Shown here in pieces: positions 40,836 to 53,174 of a stretch of DNA of 64,000 nucleotides. The first letter of the stretch is position 1; every line of letters begins with the position of its first letter. The notes below the pieces were generated by a model. The model ran no database searches. It saw nothing but the letters and a program-made list of their open reading frames with translations, and had not been told where the DNA came from. This DNA is from Mycolicibacterium sphagni (GTDB lineage Bacteria; Actinomycetota; Actinomycetes; Mycobacteriales; Mycobacteriaceae): assembly GCF_002250655.1 (NCBI RefSeq), contig NZ_NOZR01000002.1:186001-250000 (forward strand). Reading direction: 5' to 3'. Both the position numbers and the translations under genes were made by a program.

Positions 40836-41482
40836 CGAAAGATGCCCTCCCGCAACGCTGTTGCCGCCGCACTGGTGCGATCGCTGACACCCAGCTTGCG
40901 ATAGATCGAGCTGAGGTGGGTCTTCACCGTCTCCTCGCCGATTACTAGCTTGGCGGCGATCCCCCGGTTGGACAAGCCGGTCACCACCAACGACAAGATC
41001 TCGCTCTCACGCTGGGTGAGCCCGTGCCGCGCGCCCGGCCAGAACTGGTCGCTCTGCAAGCGTGCCGCGGTCTCCGCCGCGCGCGCAGCCAGGCCGGCGT
41101 CGATCGCGGTCGAGCCCGCATGCACACCTTCCAGCTGGCGAACCAGCTCGTCACTGCTGATGCCCTTGAGCAGATATCCCGAGGCGCCGACCCGCATGGC
41201 CTGGAACAGGTATTGCTCGTCGTCGTAGACCGACAGCAGGATCACCTTGCGACCGGGGTCGCGTTCACGCATCTCCCGGCAAAGGTCGAGCCCACTGGCG
41301 CCCTGCATCCGCACGTCACACAGCACGATGTCGGGATTCAGATCGGCGATCACGGCCATGGCCTTCTCCGCGCCGACGGCCTCACCGACCACCTCGACAC
41401 GATCGGAGAACGGCGCGAGCATCGCCTTGAGCCCCTCGATGACCATTTCGTGGTCGTCGACCAGCACCACCCGCACCGCCAT
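40832..41482 (-). CDS. LuxR/NarL-family response regulator
   Basis: 216 residues. Receiver domain with D9/D10 and phosphoacceptor D56 (DIVLCDVRMQ) and K near 105 (GYLLKG); LuxR helix-turn-helix at about 152-210 (GLTQRESEILSLVVTGLSNRGIAAKLVIGEETVKTHLSSIYRKL). ATG 41482 is chosen: TACGGT (41495-41490) ends exactly 7 bases before it. First gene of the two-component operon. Confidence 0.94.
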   Translation of the reverse strand: MAVRVVLVDDHEMVIEGLKAMLAPFSDRVEVVGEAVGAEKAMAVIADLNPDIVLCDVRMQGASGLDLCREMRERDPGRKVILLSVYDDEQYLFQAMRVGASGYLLKGISSDELVRQLEGVHAGSTAIDAGLAARAAETAARLQSDQFWPGARHGLTQRESEILSLVVTGLSNRGIAAKLVIGEETVKTHLSSIYRKLGVSDRTSAAATALREGIFR

Positions 41483-41603
41483 GGGCTTCACCGTAGTGCC
41501 GGCCGCTGACCAGCGTCACCGCATTGTCACGGGTGAGAGATCCTCCCCCCTCTCCCCCGGTCGGGGGATGCCAGCGAGTGCCGGCCGGGCTGATACTTCG
41601 ACC

Positions 41604-42182
41604 GTGGCCACGACGACCTTGGACACGATCAGCCGGAGTCGATCCTTCTGGTGGGATCGAGCGCGCTGCGCCCACGCAGACGCGCCCATGCTCGAGGCCG
41701 TGATTTTCGACTTCGACGCGCCACTGTCGGCCACCGAACGCGACGCTCACATGTTCCGGGATCTGATCTGGAGCCTGCACTGCGGCGATATCCGGGTCGC
41801 GATCACCGCAGCGGGTTCCCGCGAGCGGATCGAGCCGCTGGTGCGAGACCTGATCGGCGACGGGGTGGTGGAGGTGATGATCACCGGTGACGACATCGTG
41901 CGGCCCAAGCCCGACCCGGAGATCTACCGCCGGGCGCTGCACGAACTGGGCGTCGGGCCCGCCGCTGCGATGGCGGTCGAGCATTCCGCGGCCGGCTTCC
42001 ACACCGCGCGCTCGGCGGGGCTGGCGACGATCGTCGTCACCACCCTGGGCATTCGGAATCTGGACTTCATCGGAGCGGCGGCCATGCTGGACCGTTACGA
42101 CTGCGCCGAACCGCTGTCGGCCGGGCGCTGCCGGCGCATCCACGAGCAGTGGTGGATCAACCGCTCCCGACTCAGCGCCTAG
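41604..42182 (+). CDS. Degenerate HAD-superfamily hydrolase-like protein
   Basis: 192 residues. Motif I is [13 protein letters not shown] (both aspartates kept, GTL/V replaced), motif II AITAAGS, motif III lysine in [14 protein letters not shown]; motif IV reads VEHSAAGF where active enzymes have EDS. The cap domain is almost missing (only about 20 residues between motif I and II). So it is HAD-like but probably weak or repurposed. GTG 41604 is 6 bases behind GATACT; the ATG at 41688 is a shorter alternative. Its end overlaps gatB by 4 bases, convergent. Confidence 0.7.
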   Translation: MATTTLDTISRSRSFWWDRARCAHADAPMLEAVIFDFDAPLSATERDAHMFRDLIWSLHCGDIRVAITAAGSRERIEPLVRDLIGDGVVEVMITGDDIVRPKPDPEIYRRALHELGVGPAAAMAVEHSAAGFHTARSAGLATIVVTTLGIRNLDFIGAAAMLDRYDCAEPLSAGRCRRIHEQWWINRSRLSA

Positions 42183-43690
42183 CTCTGGCCGCAGGCGGCC
42201 ATGACCAACTCGCGCACGCGCGCCGCGTCGGCCTGGCCCTTCGTCGCCTTCATCACCGCGCCGACGATCGCACCGGCGGCCTGCACCTTGCCGCCGCGGA
42301 TCTTCTCCGCGATATCGGGATGAGCCTCGAGCGCTTCATTGATGGCGGTCTGGATCAATGAGTCGTCGCGCACCAAGGCCAGACCACGGTCGGTCATCAC
42401 CTGGTCGGGCTCACCCTCACCAGCCAGCACACCCTCGACAACCTGACGGGCCAATTTGTTCGACAGCTTGCCCTCATCGACCAAGACAATCACCTTGGCG
42501 ACCTGAGCCGGCGTGATCGCCAAGTCGGACAGAGCCACTTCACCCTCATTGGCCTTCTGCACCAAGAAGTTTCCCCACCAGGCCCGCGCATGCTCACTGC
42601 TGGCACCCGCTGCGACGGTGGCGGTCACCAGCTCGACGGCACCGGCATTGATCAGGTCGCGCATCACCTCGTCGGAGACGCCCCACTCTTCTTGAATTCG
42701 CTTGCGCGACAACCACGGAAGCTCGGGGATTGTGGTGCGCAGCTGCTCAACGAGTTCGTCGCTCGGCGCCACCGGCTCAAGATCTGGCTCGGGGAAATAC
42801 CGGTAGTCCTCGGCGGTTTCCTTGTCGCGGCCGGGCGAGGTGAAGCCCGCTTCGTCGAAATGGCGGGTCTCCTGGCGGATCTTGCCGCCATCGGTGAGAA
42901 CTGCTGCCTGACGGCGCATTTCGTAGCGGACGGCCACCTCGACACTCTTGAGCGAGTTGACGTTCTTGGTCTCGGTGCGGGTGCCGAACTCCGCCTGACC
43001 GATCGGCCGCAGCGACACGTTGGCGTCGCAACGCAGCGAGCCCTGGTCCATCCGCACATCGGAGACGCCGAGTGCGCGCAGCAGATCCCGCAGCGCGGTG
43101 ACGTAGGCGCGGGCGACCTCGGGGGCGCGCTCACCGGCGCCCTCGATCGGCTTGGTGACGATCTCGATGAGCGGCACTCCGGCCCGGTTGACGTCCAGCA
43201 GCGAGGTGGTCGCACCGTGGATGCGGCCAGTGTCGCCGCCGACGTGGGTGAGCTTGCCGGTGTCCTCCTCCATGTGCGCCCGCTCGATGGCGACGCGGAA
43301 GGTGCTGCCGTCATCCAGCGGGACGTCGAGGTAGCCCTCGAATGCGATCGGCTCGTCGTACTGCGAGATCTGGTAGTTCTTCGGCTGGTCGGGATAGAAA
43401 TAGTTTTTCCGGGCGAAGCGAGACCACGGCGCGATCGAACAGTTCAGCGCCAGGCCGATGCGGATGGCCGACTGGACGGCTGCCTCGTTGAGCACCGGCA
43501 ACGCACCCGGCAGACCTAGGCACACCGGGCACACCTGGGTGTTGGGCTCAGCGCCGAAGGTCGTCGAGCACGGGCAGAACATCTTGGTGGCCGTCGACAG
43601 CTCGACGTGCACTTCCAGACCGAGCACCGGGTCGAAGCGGGCGACGACATCGTCATAATCGAGCAGGTCGGCCTGCGTTGCGGCAGTCAT
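42179..43690 (-). CDS. gatB: Asp/Glu-tRNA amidotransferase subunit B
   Basis: 503 residues. Kinase-like subunit of GatCAB that activates misacylated Glu-tRNA-Gln (and Asp-tRNA-Asn) for amidation. N-terminal [23 protein letters not shown] with zinc cysteines and [16 protein letters not shown]-terminal tRNA-binding helical/YqeY domain ([19 protein letters not shown]). TAGGAT lies 7 bases before the ATG, so it has its own promoter though it follows pfkA by 48 bases. Confidence 0.97.
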   Translation of the reverse strand: MTAATQADLLDYDDVVARFDPVLGLEVHVELSTATKMFCPCSTTFGAEPNTQVCPVCLGLPGALPVLNEAAVQSAIRIGLALNCSIAPWSRFARKNYFYPDQPKNYQISQYDEPIAFEGYLDVPLDDGSTFRVAIERAHMEEDTGKLTHVGGDTGRIHGATTSLLDVNRAGVPLIEIVTKPIEGAGERAPEVARAYVTALRDLLRALGVSDVRMDQGSLRCDANVSLRPIGQAEFGTRTETKNVNSLKSVEVAVRYEMRRQAAVLTDGGKIRQETRHFDEAGFTSPGRDKETAEDYRYFPEPDLEPVAPSDELVEQLRTTIPELPWLSRKRIQEEWGVSDEVMRDLINAGAVELVTATVAAGASSEHARAWWGNFLVQKANEGEVALSDLAITPAQVAKVIVLVDEGKLSNKLARQVVEGVLAGEGEPDQVMTDRGLALVRDDSLIQTAINEALEAHPDIAEKIRGGKVQAAGAIVGAVMKATKGQADAARVRELVMAACGQS

Positions 43691-43738
43691 GGCCTCAATC
43701 CTAGTGGGCGCGGTTTTGCCGCCGAGCCCAGCAGAAAC

Positions 43739-44770
43739 TCAACCGAAGAATGCAGCCGCGTCGTCGTAGCGGCTCTGCGGCACCAGCTTGAGCTGTCGCA
43801 CCGCGTCGGCCAGCGGCACCCGGCCGATGTCCTGCCCGCGCAGCGAAACCATGATCCCGTACTCGCCGGCATGGGCGGCGTCGGCGGCGTTGACGCCGAA
43901 CCGGGTGGCCAGCACCCTGTCATAGGCCGTGGGGGTGCCACCGCGCTGTACGTGGCCGAGCACGGTGACCCGGACTTCCTTCTTGATCCGCTTCTCTACT
44001 TCCATGGCCAGCTGCTGGGCAACCCCGGTGAAGCGTTCGTGGCCGAACTCGTCGGTGCCGCCCTGACGCAGCTGCATGGTGCCCTCGGCCGGCTTGGCCC
44101 CCTCGGCGACCACGATGATGAAGCTGGACTCGCCGCGCTGGAAGCGCTTCCTGACCAGCCGGCACACATCCTCGATGTCGAAGGGCTGCTCGGGGATCAG
44201 CGTCATGTGGGCGCCCGACGACAGCCCCGCGTTCAACGCGATCCAGCCGGCATGGCGGCCCATCACCTCGACGATCATCACCCGCTGATGCGACTCCGCG
44301 GTGCTGTGCAGCCGGTCGATCGCCTCGGTGGCGATCTCCAGTGCGGTGTCATGGCCGAATGTGACGTCAGTGCAGTCGATGTCGTTGTCGATGGTCTTGG
44401 GTACGCCGACGACGGGCACGCCCTCTTCGGAAAGCCAGTGCGCGGCGGTCAGCGTGCCTTCGCCGCCGATCGGGATCAGCACGTCGATCCCGTTGTCCTC
44501 CAACGTCTGCTTGATGTCGTCGAGTCCGGCGCGCAGCTTGTCGGGGTTGGTGCGGGCGGTACCCAGCATGGTGCCGCCCTTGGCCAGCAGCCGGTTGTTT
44601 CGGTCGTCGTTGTGCAGCTGGATCCGGCGGTCCTCCAGCAGGCCGCGCCAGCCGTCCAGGAAGCCGACGACCGACGAGCCGTAGCGGGCATCGCAAGTCC
44701 GCACAACAGCCCGGATCACGGCATTCAGGCCCGGACAGTCACCGCCGCCGGTCAGCACTCCGATACGCAT
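43739..44770 (-). CDS. pfkA: 6-phosphofructokinase
   Basis: 343 residues. Glycolytic phosphorylation of fructose 6-phosphate. Motifs [17 protein letters not shown] (4-20), [13 protein letters not shown] (101-113), [16 protein letters not shown] (124-139), MGRHAGWIA. Residues deciding the phosphoryl donor: G105 (ATP type) together with K125 (PPi-like) as in actinobacterial group III PFK, which use ATP. It lies between gatA and gatB, 18 bases after gatA. Confidence 0.95.
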   Translation of the reverse strand: MRIGVLTGGGDCPGLNAVIRAVVRTCDARYGSSVVGFLDGWRGLLEDRRIQLHNDDRNNRLLAKGGTMLGTARTNPDKLRAGLDDIKQTLEDNGIDVLIPIGGEGTLTAAHWLSEEGVPVVGVPKTIDNDIDCTDVTFGHDTALEIATEAIDRLHSTAESHQRVMIVEVMGRHAGWIALNAGLSSGAHMTLIPEQPFDIEDVCRLVRKRFQRGESSFIIVVAEGAKPAEGTMQLRQGGTDEFGHERFTGVAQQLAMEVEKRIKKEVRVTVLGHVQRGGTPTAYDRVLATRFGVNAADAAHAGEYGIMVSLRGQDIGRVPLADAVRQLKLVPQSRYDDAAAFFG

Positions 44771-44788
44771 GAGCCCTATCCTGCCTCG

Positions 44789-46273
44789 TCAGATCGCGGT
44801 TGGCAGCGGACCGCGGGCCACCTCGTAGGCCGCACCCACCCGGTAGAGCCGGTCGTCGGCCAGCGCGGGCGCCATGATCTGCAGTCCGACCGGCAGGTTG
44901 TCGTCGGGCGACAGGCCCGACGGAACCGACATTCCGCAATGCCCGGCCAGGTTCAGCGGCAGCGTGCACAGGTCGAACAGGTACATCGCGAGCGGGTCGT
45001 CGACCTTCTCCCCCAGCCGGAATGCGGTGGTCGGAGTGGCCGGCGACACCAGCACATCCACGTGTTGATACGCTGCGTCCAGGTCTGCGGCGATCAGCGT
45101 GCGGACCTTCTGCGCCTGGTTGTAGTAGGCGTCGTAGTATCCAGCCGACAGCGCGTAGGTGCCAATGATGATGCGGCGCTTGACTTCTGGGCCGAATCCG
45201 GCGGCGCGGGTCAGCGCCATCACTTCTTCGGCGCTGTGGGTGCCGTCGTCGCCGACGCGCAGGCCGTAGCGCATGGCGTCGAAGCGGGCCAGGTTGCTGG
45301 ACACCTCCGACGGCAGGATCAGGTAGTAGGAGGACAGCGAGTAGTCCAGGTGCGGGCAGTCGACCTCGGTGACCTGCGCGCCCAGTGCGATCAGCTGCTC
45401 GACGGCGGAGTTGAAGGACTCGAGCACGCCGGGCTGGTATCCCTCACCGCTGCGCAGCTGCTTGACCACACCGATGCGCACGCCGGCGAGGTCACCCGCG
45501 GCACCGGCCTTCGCTGCGGCTACGACGTCGGGCACCTCGGCTTCTACGGAGGTGGAGTCGCGCGGGTCGTGCCCGGCGATCACCGCATGCAGCAGGGCGG
45601 TGTCGAGGACCGTGCGCGCGCACGGCCCGCCCTGATCCAGCGACGACGCGCACGCCACCAGTCCGTAGCGGGACACCGTGCCGTAGGTCGGCTTGACCCC
45701 GACCGTGGCGGTCAGTGCCGCGGGCTGGCGGATCGAGCCGCCGGTGTCGGAGCCCAGCGCCAGCGGCGCCTGGAACGCGGCCAGCGCGGCGGCGCTGCCG
45801 CCACCCGAGCCGCCGGGCACCCGCTCGGTGTCCCACGGGTTGCGGGTGGGGCCGTAGGCGGAGTTCTCCGTCGAGCTGCCCATCGCGAACTCGTCCATGT
45901 TGGTCTTGCCGAGGATCGGGATGCCGGCGGCCCGCAGCCGGGCGGTGACGGTCGCGTCGTAGGGCGACACCCAGCCCTCGAGGATCTTCGACCCGCACGT
46001 GGTCGGCATGTCTGTGCTGGTGAAGACGTCCTTGAGCGCCAACGGCACACCGGCCAGCGGCGACGGCAGCGTCTCCCCGGCCGCGACAGCGCTGTCGACG
46101 GCCGCCGCGCTGGCCAGCGCTTCATCCGCGGCGACGTGCAGAAACGCGTGATATTTCTCGTCGGTGGCGGCGATCTGGTCCAGATGGGCCTGCGTCACCT
46201 CGACCGAGGACACCTCTTTGGCTGCGATCTTGGCGCCGAGGGTGGCGGCGTCGAGCCGGATCAACTCGCTCAT
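44789..46273 (-). CDS. gatA: Asp/Glu-tRNA amidotransferase subunit A
   Basis: 494 residues, amidase-signature enzyme that releases ammonia from glutamine. Ser-cisSer-Lys triad regions: LALKDVF (Lys), [14 protein letters not shown] (Ser pair), with [12 protein letters not shown]. Start overlaps gatC stop (ATGA). Confidence 0.98.
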   Translation of the reverse strand: MSELIRLDAATLGAKIAAKEVSSVEVTQAHLDQIAATDEKYHAFLHVAADEALASAAAVDSAVAAGETLPSPLAGVPLALKDVFTSTDMPTTCGSKILEGWVSPYDATVTARLRAAGIPILGKTNMDEFAMGSSTENSAYGPTRNPWDTERVPGGSGGGSAAALAAFQAPLALGSDTGGSIRQPAALTATVGVKPTYGTVSRYGLVACASSLDQGGPCARTVLDTALLHAVIAGHDPRDSTSVEAEVPDVVAAAKAGAAGDLAGVRIGVVKQLRSGEGYQPGVLESFNSAVEQLIALGAQVTEVDCPHLDYSLSSYYLILPSEVSSNLARFDAMRYGLRVGDDGTHSAEEVMALTRAAGFGPEVKRRIIIGTYALSAGYYDAYYNQAQKVRTLIAADLDAAYQHVDVLVSPATPTTAFRLGEKVDDPLAMYLFDLCTLPLNLAGHCGMSVPSGLSPDDNLPVGLQIMAPALADDRLYRVGAAYEVARGPLPTAI

Positions 46274-46569
46274 TCGGCTTCTCCCAGGATCTGTGGCACT
46301 GCGAACCGGCCGTCGACGGCGGCAGGCGCCTCGGCGAGGGCTTCCTCCTGGGTCAGGCAGGGCTGAACCACGTCGGCCCGGCTGACGTTCACACTGGCAA
46401 GCGGGCTCCCAGTCGGCTTCGCATCGCCGGTATCGACGGCCTGGATCTGGCTGACGTGCCCCAAAATGGCGTCAAGCTGGCCGGCGAAGCTGTCGAGTTC
46501 TTGGTCTGTCAGCGCCAGCCGGGCCAGTTTGGCCAGCCGGGCGACGTCGTCGCGGGAGATCTGAGACAC
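46270..46569 (-). CDS. gatC: Asp/Glu-tRNA amidotransferase subunit C
   Basis: 99 residues wrapping around GatA and GatB to stabilise them; motifs [21 protein letters not shown] and [15 protein letters not shown] 46569 lies 8 bases behind TAGGCT. First gene of gatC-gatA-pfkA-gatB. Confidence 0.95.
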   Translation of the reverse strand: MSQISRDDVARLAKLARLALTDQELDSFAGQLDAILGHVSQIQAVDTGDAKPTGSPLASVNVSRADVVQPCLTQEEALAEAPAAVDGRFAVPQILGEAE

Positions 46570-46682
46570 GGTGCTCAAGCCTAGTTGGCCGCCCATCCGG
46601 CCTGCGTCCGGCTGCTGCTGAGGGGCTGATCAGCCGACCCTGCCGGCATGCTGAGTCCAGATTGCTGTGCGACAGTGTGCGC

Positions 46683-47342
46683 GTGTCTTCGTATCTGCTG
46701 CGGGTCCAGCTGGTCGACCGGCCCGGTAGCCTCGGCTCGCTCGCCGTCGCCCTGGGCACGGTCGGCGCCGACATCCTGTCGCTCGACGTCGTCGAGCGCG
46801 GATCGGGGTACGCGATCGACGATCTGGTGGTCGACCTGCCGGCCGGCGCGATGCCCGACATGCTGATCACGGCCGCCGAACGGCTCGAGGGTGTCCGGGT
46901 GGACAGCATCCGGCCGCACACCGGCCTACTGGAGGCCCACCGCGAGCTGGAGCTGATCGACCACATCGCCGCGGCCGGCGACGGGGACGCCAAGTTGAAA
47001 GTGCTCGCCGAGGAGGCACCCCGCGTGCTGCGAGTGGGCTGGTGCACGGTGGCCCGCATCTCGGAGTCAGGCTTGAAACGCATCGTCGGCAGCCGCAGCG
47101 CGCCGGAAACCGAGGCGACGTCGGCGCCCTGGCTGCCGCTGGCTCACGCCGAGGCGCTCGACGGCACCGCCGACTGGGTGCCGCAGGTGTGGCGGGACAT
47201 GGACACCACGCTGGCGGCGGCGCCGCTGGGTGAACCGACCACGGCGGTGCTGCTGGGCCGACCCGGCGGGCCGCTGTTCCGGCCGTCTGAAGTGGCCCGG
47301 CTGGGCTACCTGGCCGGCATCGTCGCGACGATCCTTCGTTAG
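46683..47342 (+). CDS. ACT-domain protein
   Basis: 219 residues. An N-terminal ACT domain (SSYLLRVQLVDRPGSLGSLAVALGTVGADILSLDVVERG) then a less defined alpha/beta region; conserved C-terminal FRPSEVARLGYLAGIVATILR. ACT domains usually bind amino acids, so a regulatory role is likely but unproven. Start GTG 46683 gives the family N-terminus; GTG 46677 possible. Divergent from gatC, convergent to ligA with a one-base gap. Confidence 0.88.
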   Translation: MSSYLLRVQLVDRPGSLGSLAVALGTVGADILSLDVVERGSGYAIDDLVVDLPAGAMPDMLITAAERLEGVRVDSIRPHTGLLEAHRELELIDHIAAAGDGDAKLKVLAEEAPRVLRVGWCTVARISESGLKRIVGSRSAPETEATSAPWLPLAHAEALDGTADWVPQVWRDMDTTLAAAPLGEPTTAVLLGRPGGPLFRPSEVARLGYLAGIVATILR

Positions 47343-47343
47343 G

Positions 47344-49458
<2,115 letters not shown>

Positions 49459-49503
49459 TTATCGGAGGCCGCTGACGACTTTCAGCCGTGGCAATCTTGA
49501 GCC

Positions 49504-49899
49504 ATGTCCCATCCGATCATGTTCGACGACGCCGATCCGGTACTGGCCCGGGTGCGTCAGATCGCGTTGGCATTCCCCGAGGCAACCGAGAAGATCTCCC
49601 ACGGCCGGCCGACGTTCTCGGCGCCCAAGATGTTCGCCGTCTACGGCGGCAGCCGCAAGAACCCCAGCGGCCCGATGACCCGGTACAACCATGCACTGCT
49701 GGTGAAAGTGGACGATAGCGAGCGCGTCGCGCTGGAGCAGGACGAGCGCTTCTTCTACCCGGCCTACCTGGGTCCGTACGGCTGGATGGGGCTGGATCTC
49801 GACGCCGCCACAATCGACTGGGCCGAGGTCGCCGAACTGGTCGACGCCTCGTTTCGGCTGCAAGCCCCGGCACGGTTGGTGCGCCTGCTCGACAGCTAG
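49504..49899 (+). CDS. MmcQ/YjbR-family protein
   Basis: 131 residues; short alpha/beta protein with RQIALAFPEATEKISHGRPTF, RYNHALLVKVDD and FFYPAYLGPYGWMGLDLD. The fold (CyaY-like) may bind DNA but the function is unknown. CAATCT ends 6 bases before the ATG. Divergent from ligA. Confidence 0.85.
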   Translation: MSHPIMFDDADPVLARVRQIALAFPEATEKISHGRPTFSAPKMFAVYGGSRKNPSGPMTRYNHALLVKVDDSERVALEQDERFFYPAYLGPYGWMGLDLDAATIDWAEVAELVDASFRLQAPARLVRLLDS

Positions 49900-49913
49900 G
49901 TTCGGTGTGCACC

Positions 49914-51059
49914 TCAGCCCGTGCCGGAGAGCAGATCGATGAGCCGTGCCGGCGTGCGCTCTCCGAAACAGAGGTCGTAGGTTTCGCGCGCCTCGACGGC
50001 CATCGCGTGGCTACGCGGGAACATAACCGCCTCGTAGTCGGCCAGTGCCGCGTCGATGTCGTTGGGACGGTCGGCAATTGCCTTGCCGAGCTCGGCGCCG
50101 TCGAGCATCGCCAGGTTGGCGCCGTCACCGGACGGCGGCATCAGGTGTGCGGCATCGCCGATCAACGTGACGCCCGCCGTACGCTCCCACCGGTGTCCGG
50201 TCGGAAGGGTGTAGATCATGCGCGGTACCGGTGCGGTGTCGGCGTCGGTGATCAATGCGGTGAGTTCTGTTGCCCAACCGTCGAACTCGGCCGCTACTCG
50301 AGCGGTGGCAGCGGCGGCGTCAGTGAAGTCGATATCGTCGACCCACTCCGCAGACCGGGTCAGTTGGACATACGCATGAATCACGTTTCCCGCCTCGCGG
50401 TGCGCCACGATGCCACGCCCAGGTGTGGGCGCATACATCGCGCCGCGGCCGACCGCATGCGCCGCGGCGGGGTGTCGGCGGTCGACGTCCAACAAGTAGG
50501 TCTCGATGAACGTTGCCCCGAGGTATTCGGGCTCAACCGCGGAGAGCACGTCCCGGACTTTCGACCAGGCGCCATCGGCGCCGACAAGAAGCGTGCTCGT
50601 CACCGTCGAGCCGTTGGTGAAGAGGAGTTGATGCCGGGCGTCGGGCAGGGGCCGGACCTCGGCGACCTTGTGGCCCCACCGGACGGTTCCCGGCGGCAGT
50701 GAGTCGATCAGGATCTGGCGCAGCTCGCCGCGCAGGACCTCGGGACGACCACCCTCGCCGTCATCGGGCTGGTCGAGCAGCACCGTCCCGTGTGGGTCGA
50801 GCACGCGCGACGCCTGGGCCCCCGCGTGGATGATCGCGCGGAATTCGTCGGTGAGGCCGGCCGCCTGGAGTGCGCGCTGCCCATCGTCCTCATGGATGTC
50901 GAGCTGGCCGCCCTGCGTACGAGCCCCCGCCGAGGCTTCGGCTTCGTAGACGGTGGCGGATATGCCGTGCACGTGAAGCACACGCGCCACCGTGAGCCCA
51001 CCCAGCCCGGCACCGACAATGGAGATTGTTGGCCTCACCACGCCCCTCACGTCGATCAT
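49914..51059 (-). CDS. TetX-like FAD-dependent monooxygenase
   Basis: 381 residues, class A flavoprotein monooxygenase. FAD GxGxxG in TISIVGAGLGGLTVARVL (about 11-28), the second FAD motif TLIGDAAHLMPPSGDGANLAMLDGAELGKAI (about 300-330), and a central substrate domain with RPEVLRGELRQILIDSLP. The nearest described arrangement is the TetX-TetR pair of M. abscessus, which inactivates tetracyclines; other hydroxylases of this type exist, so the substrate is inferred. Start ATG 51059 abuts operator 1. Divergent from a TetR gene with two operators between. Confidence 0.85.
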   Translation of the reverse strand: MIDVRGVVRPTISIVGAGLGGLTVARVLHVHGISATVYEAEASAGARTQGGQLDIHEDDGQRALQAAGLTDEFRAIIHAGAQASRVLDPHGTVLLDQPDDGEGGRPEVLRGELRQILIDSLPPGTVRWGHKVAEVRPLPDARHQLLFTNGSTVTSTLLVGADGAWSKVRDVLSAVEPEYLGATFIETYLLDVDRRHPAAAHAVGRGAMYAPTPGRGIVAHREAGNVIHAYVQLTRSAEWVDDIDFTDAAAATARVAAEFDGWATELTALITDADTAPVPRMIYTLPTGHRWERTAGVTLIGDAAHLMPPSGDGANLAMLDGAELGKAIADRPNDIDAALADYEAVMFPRSHAMAVEARETYDLCFGERTPARLIDLLSGTG

Positions 51060-51061
51060 CA

Positions 51062-51103
51062 CTGGAACGTCGTTCCAGAACCCATCTTGGAACACCGTTC
51101 CAG
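51062..51103. promoter_or_regulatory. Two TetR operators between the monooxygenase and TetR genes
   Basis: CTGGAACGTCGTTCCAG (51062-51078) and TTGGAACACCGTTCCAG (51087-51103): 7-base arms, 3-base centre, centres 25 bases apart. Operator 1 is 2 bases from the monooxygenase ATG; operator 2 lies 7 bases before the CAAAAT box of the regulator. Confidence 0.85.
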
Positions 51104-51123
51104 TAGTGTCAAAATGGCTCCTC

Positions 51124-51801
51124 ATGGCGGCGAAAACGCAACGGAACGGACGGCGCGCGGATGCCCTGTCCAAGGAGCGCATCGTCGAAGCCGCGATCGA
51201 CATCCTCGACCGCGACGGTGAGAGCGCGCTGACCTTCCGGGCCCTCGCCGCTCGTCTGTCCACCGGCAGCGGTGCGATCTACTGGCACATCGCTGACAAA
51301 AATGCCCTGCTTGTCGCCGCCGCCGACGCCGTCATTTCCGGTGTCGTGACCGACCGCGACGGCTATGGCTCACCGCGAGAAGCGATCCGCATGATTGCCC
51401 TCAGCGTGTTCGACGCGATCGATGCCCACCCGTGGGTAGGAACCCAGCTGGCCCGCGAGCCATGGCAGCCGGCTATGGTCCACATCTTCGAAAGCGTCGG
51501 CACACAGCTCCAGGCACTCAGCATTGCCGAAGAGGCACAGTTTAATTCGGCGTCCGCGCTCGTGAGCTACCTTTTGGGCCTCGCGACGCAATACGCCGCC
51601 GTCATGCAATTGGTTCCGCGCGAGACGGATCGCTCAGCCTTCCTTACGGCAATCGCCTCCCAATGGACGCAGCACGATCCCGCGAAATACCCGTTCGTCC
51701 ACCAGATCGCCGCGCAGCTGCCCGAGCATGACGACCGTGAGCAATTCCTCGCCGGCATCGACCTGTTTCTGGCCGGGATCGACGCGGGGCGGTCGACCTA
51801 A
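51124..51801 (+). CDS. TetR-family repressor
   Basis: 225 residues. HTH at about 18-65 (RIVEAAIDILDRDGESALTFRALAARLSTGSGAIYWHIADKNALL), then an effector domain. Controls the divergent monooxygenase through the two adjacent operators (inference from layout, strong). CAAAAT ends 8 bases before the ATG. Its end overlaps the next gene on the other strand by 4 bases. Confidence 0.92.
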   Translation: MAAKTQRNGRRADALSKERIVEAAIDILDRDGESALTFRALAARLSTGSGAIYWHIADKNALLVAAADAVISGVVTDRDGYGSPREAIRMIALSVFDAIDAHPWVGTQLAREPWQPAMVHIFESVGTQLQALSIAEEAQFNSASALVSYLLGLATQYAAVMQLVPRETDRSAFLTAIASQWTQHDPAKYPFVHQIAAQLPEHDDREQFLAGIDLFLAGIDAGRST

Positions 51802-53174
51802 CCCGACGGCGACATCTCCGGTTCGCGAACCTGTTGTGTGCGTGCACGATTGGCGCGGATAACCCGAGCCAGGATCGAGGGCCGCATCAGCCGTGCGGGC
51901 GAATCCAGCATTCCGAGCACACGGAAGAACTGGCTGGTGACCACCAGATCTGTCTCGACGGCGGTGAGCACCCATTCCGAGAACCTATTGTTGATGCGGA
52001 TTCCCAACGTTCGCTCGCCCGCGACATCCGGCAACGCCAGGTCTGCGCTGATCGCGTTGCGCCACGCCACACCAATGGTCTTGGCGCTCTCCCGGAAGAA
52101 CCGGCGAGGCAGATCCCCGTCGCCGACGCGCAGACAGCGTCGCAGGGCCATCGCGTCCATCGCGGCCACGGTCATGCCCTGACCGTAGATCGGGTTGAAG
52201 CTGCACACCGCGTCGCCGGTGACAACGAAACCCTCGGGCCGCCGGACCATCCCGTCATAGCGACGCCACCGGCTCGACGGAGTCCGGTAATGGTTGGTTT
52301 TACCGACGGGTTCGGCCAACTCGAGTACCTCGAGGATGTGCCGGGGAATGCGCCGTCGCGCAATCCGCAGCATGTCAGCGAAGTCCGCGGCGGGTTCCTT
52401 CCCCGCCATCACCCCGACCGTCATCAGCCAGGTGTCGTTCTCGTGGTTGAGCAGCGCCACCGTCGACGGATCGCTGGTCTTCGGGAATGTCGCAACCATG
52501 TGCTGGGCAATCGCGCCGGACGGAATACGAAGCCACTGGCTGGTGTAGGCCAGGCTGATCACCAGTTCGTCCTCGGTCGGGCGGTCGTAGCCGAGTTCCT
52601 CGAGGAAGACCGGGGCGCGGGAGCCACGGCCGGTCGCGTCGATCACCAGATCCGCGCCGAGGACGAAGGCTTCGGTGGCGTCGCGGCGCGCGATCGTCAC
52701 CCCGGTCACCCGACGCCGATCCCTCGACGCGGTCAGGCCGATCACATCGTGACCGCTGAGGATTGTGACATTCGGCCGCGCGGAAAGCCGTTGCATCACA
52801 TGCCAGTCCAGGAACGGACGGCTGGGCAGGCAGGACGTCACCGGATTCAACAGGTGACCCGACGGCAGGAAGCGGTGGCCGGCGTACTCGAGAATCACGC
52901 GGCCGAGGTCTCCGTCGCCCCACACCGGGGCGCCCTCGGCGACCATGTCACCGAGGATCCCGGGGAACAGTTCGTCGAGGACGGCCACGCCGCCGGCCTG
53001 CAACACGTGGCCATGGCAGCCCTGGGGAACGCCGCGACGCTGCGCCGGCTGTTCGGATCGCGCGTCACGTTCGACTACCACCACCTCCCGGTAGTGTTCG
53101 GCAGCCACCCGCGCGGCCAGCATCCCCGCCATGCTGGCCCCCAGCACAACAGCGCGTTCCCCGAGAACTGTCAT
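51798..53174 (-). CDS. FAD-dependent oxidoreductase (monooxygenase/epoxidase-like)
   Basis: 458 residues. FAD motif AVVLGASMAGMLAARVAAEHY (8-28), VVERDARSEQPAQRRGVPQGCHGHVLQAGG with the histidine-rich turn typical of this actinobacterial family, then FVVTGDAVCSFNPIYGQGMTVAAMDAMALRRCL (about 313-345). No membrane helix. Substrate unknown. ATG 53174 is chosen by the family N-terminus; the frame extends 135 codons upstream without homology. It may or may not be part of the monooxygenase regulon. Confidence 0.82.
   Translation of the reverse strand: MTVLGERAVVLGASMAGMLAARVAAEHYREVVVVERDARSEQPAQRRGVPQGCHGHVLQAGGVAVLDELFPGILGDMVAEGAPVWGDGDLGRVILEYAGHRFLPSGHLLNPVTSCLPSRPFLDWHVMQRLSARPNVTILSGHDVIGLTASRDRRRVTGVTIARRDATEAFVLGADLVIDATGRGSRAPVFLEELGYDRPTEDELVISLAYTSQWLRIPSGAIAQHMVATFPKTSDPSTVALLNHENDTWLMTVGVMAGKEPAADFADMLRIARRRIPRHILEVLELAEPVGKTNHYRTPSSRWRRYDGMVRRPEGFVVTGDAVCSFNPIYGQGMTVAAMDAMALRRCLRVGDGDLPRRFFRESAKTIGVAWRNAISADLALPDVAGERTLGIRINNRFSEWVLTAVETDLVVTSQFFRVLGMLDSPARLMRPSILARVIRANRARTQQVREPEMSPSG

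Noticed and set aside
43607..46366. Open frame of 919 codons opposite pfkA and gatA
   Set aside because: Composition shadow; spans two conserved genes and has repetitive His/Arg/Gly composition without domains.
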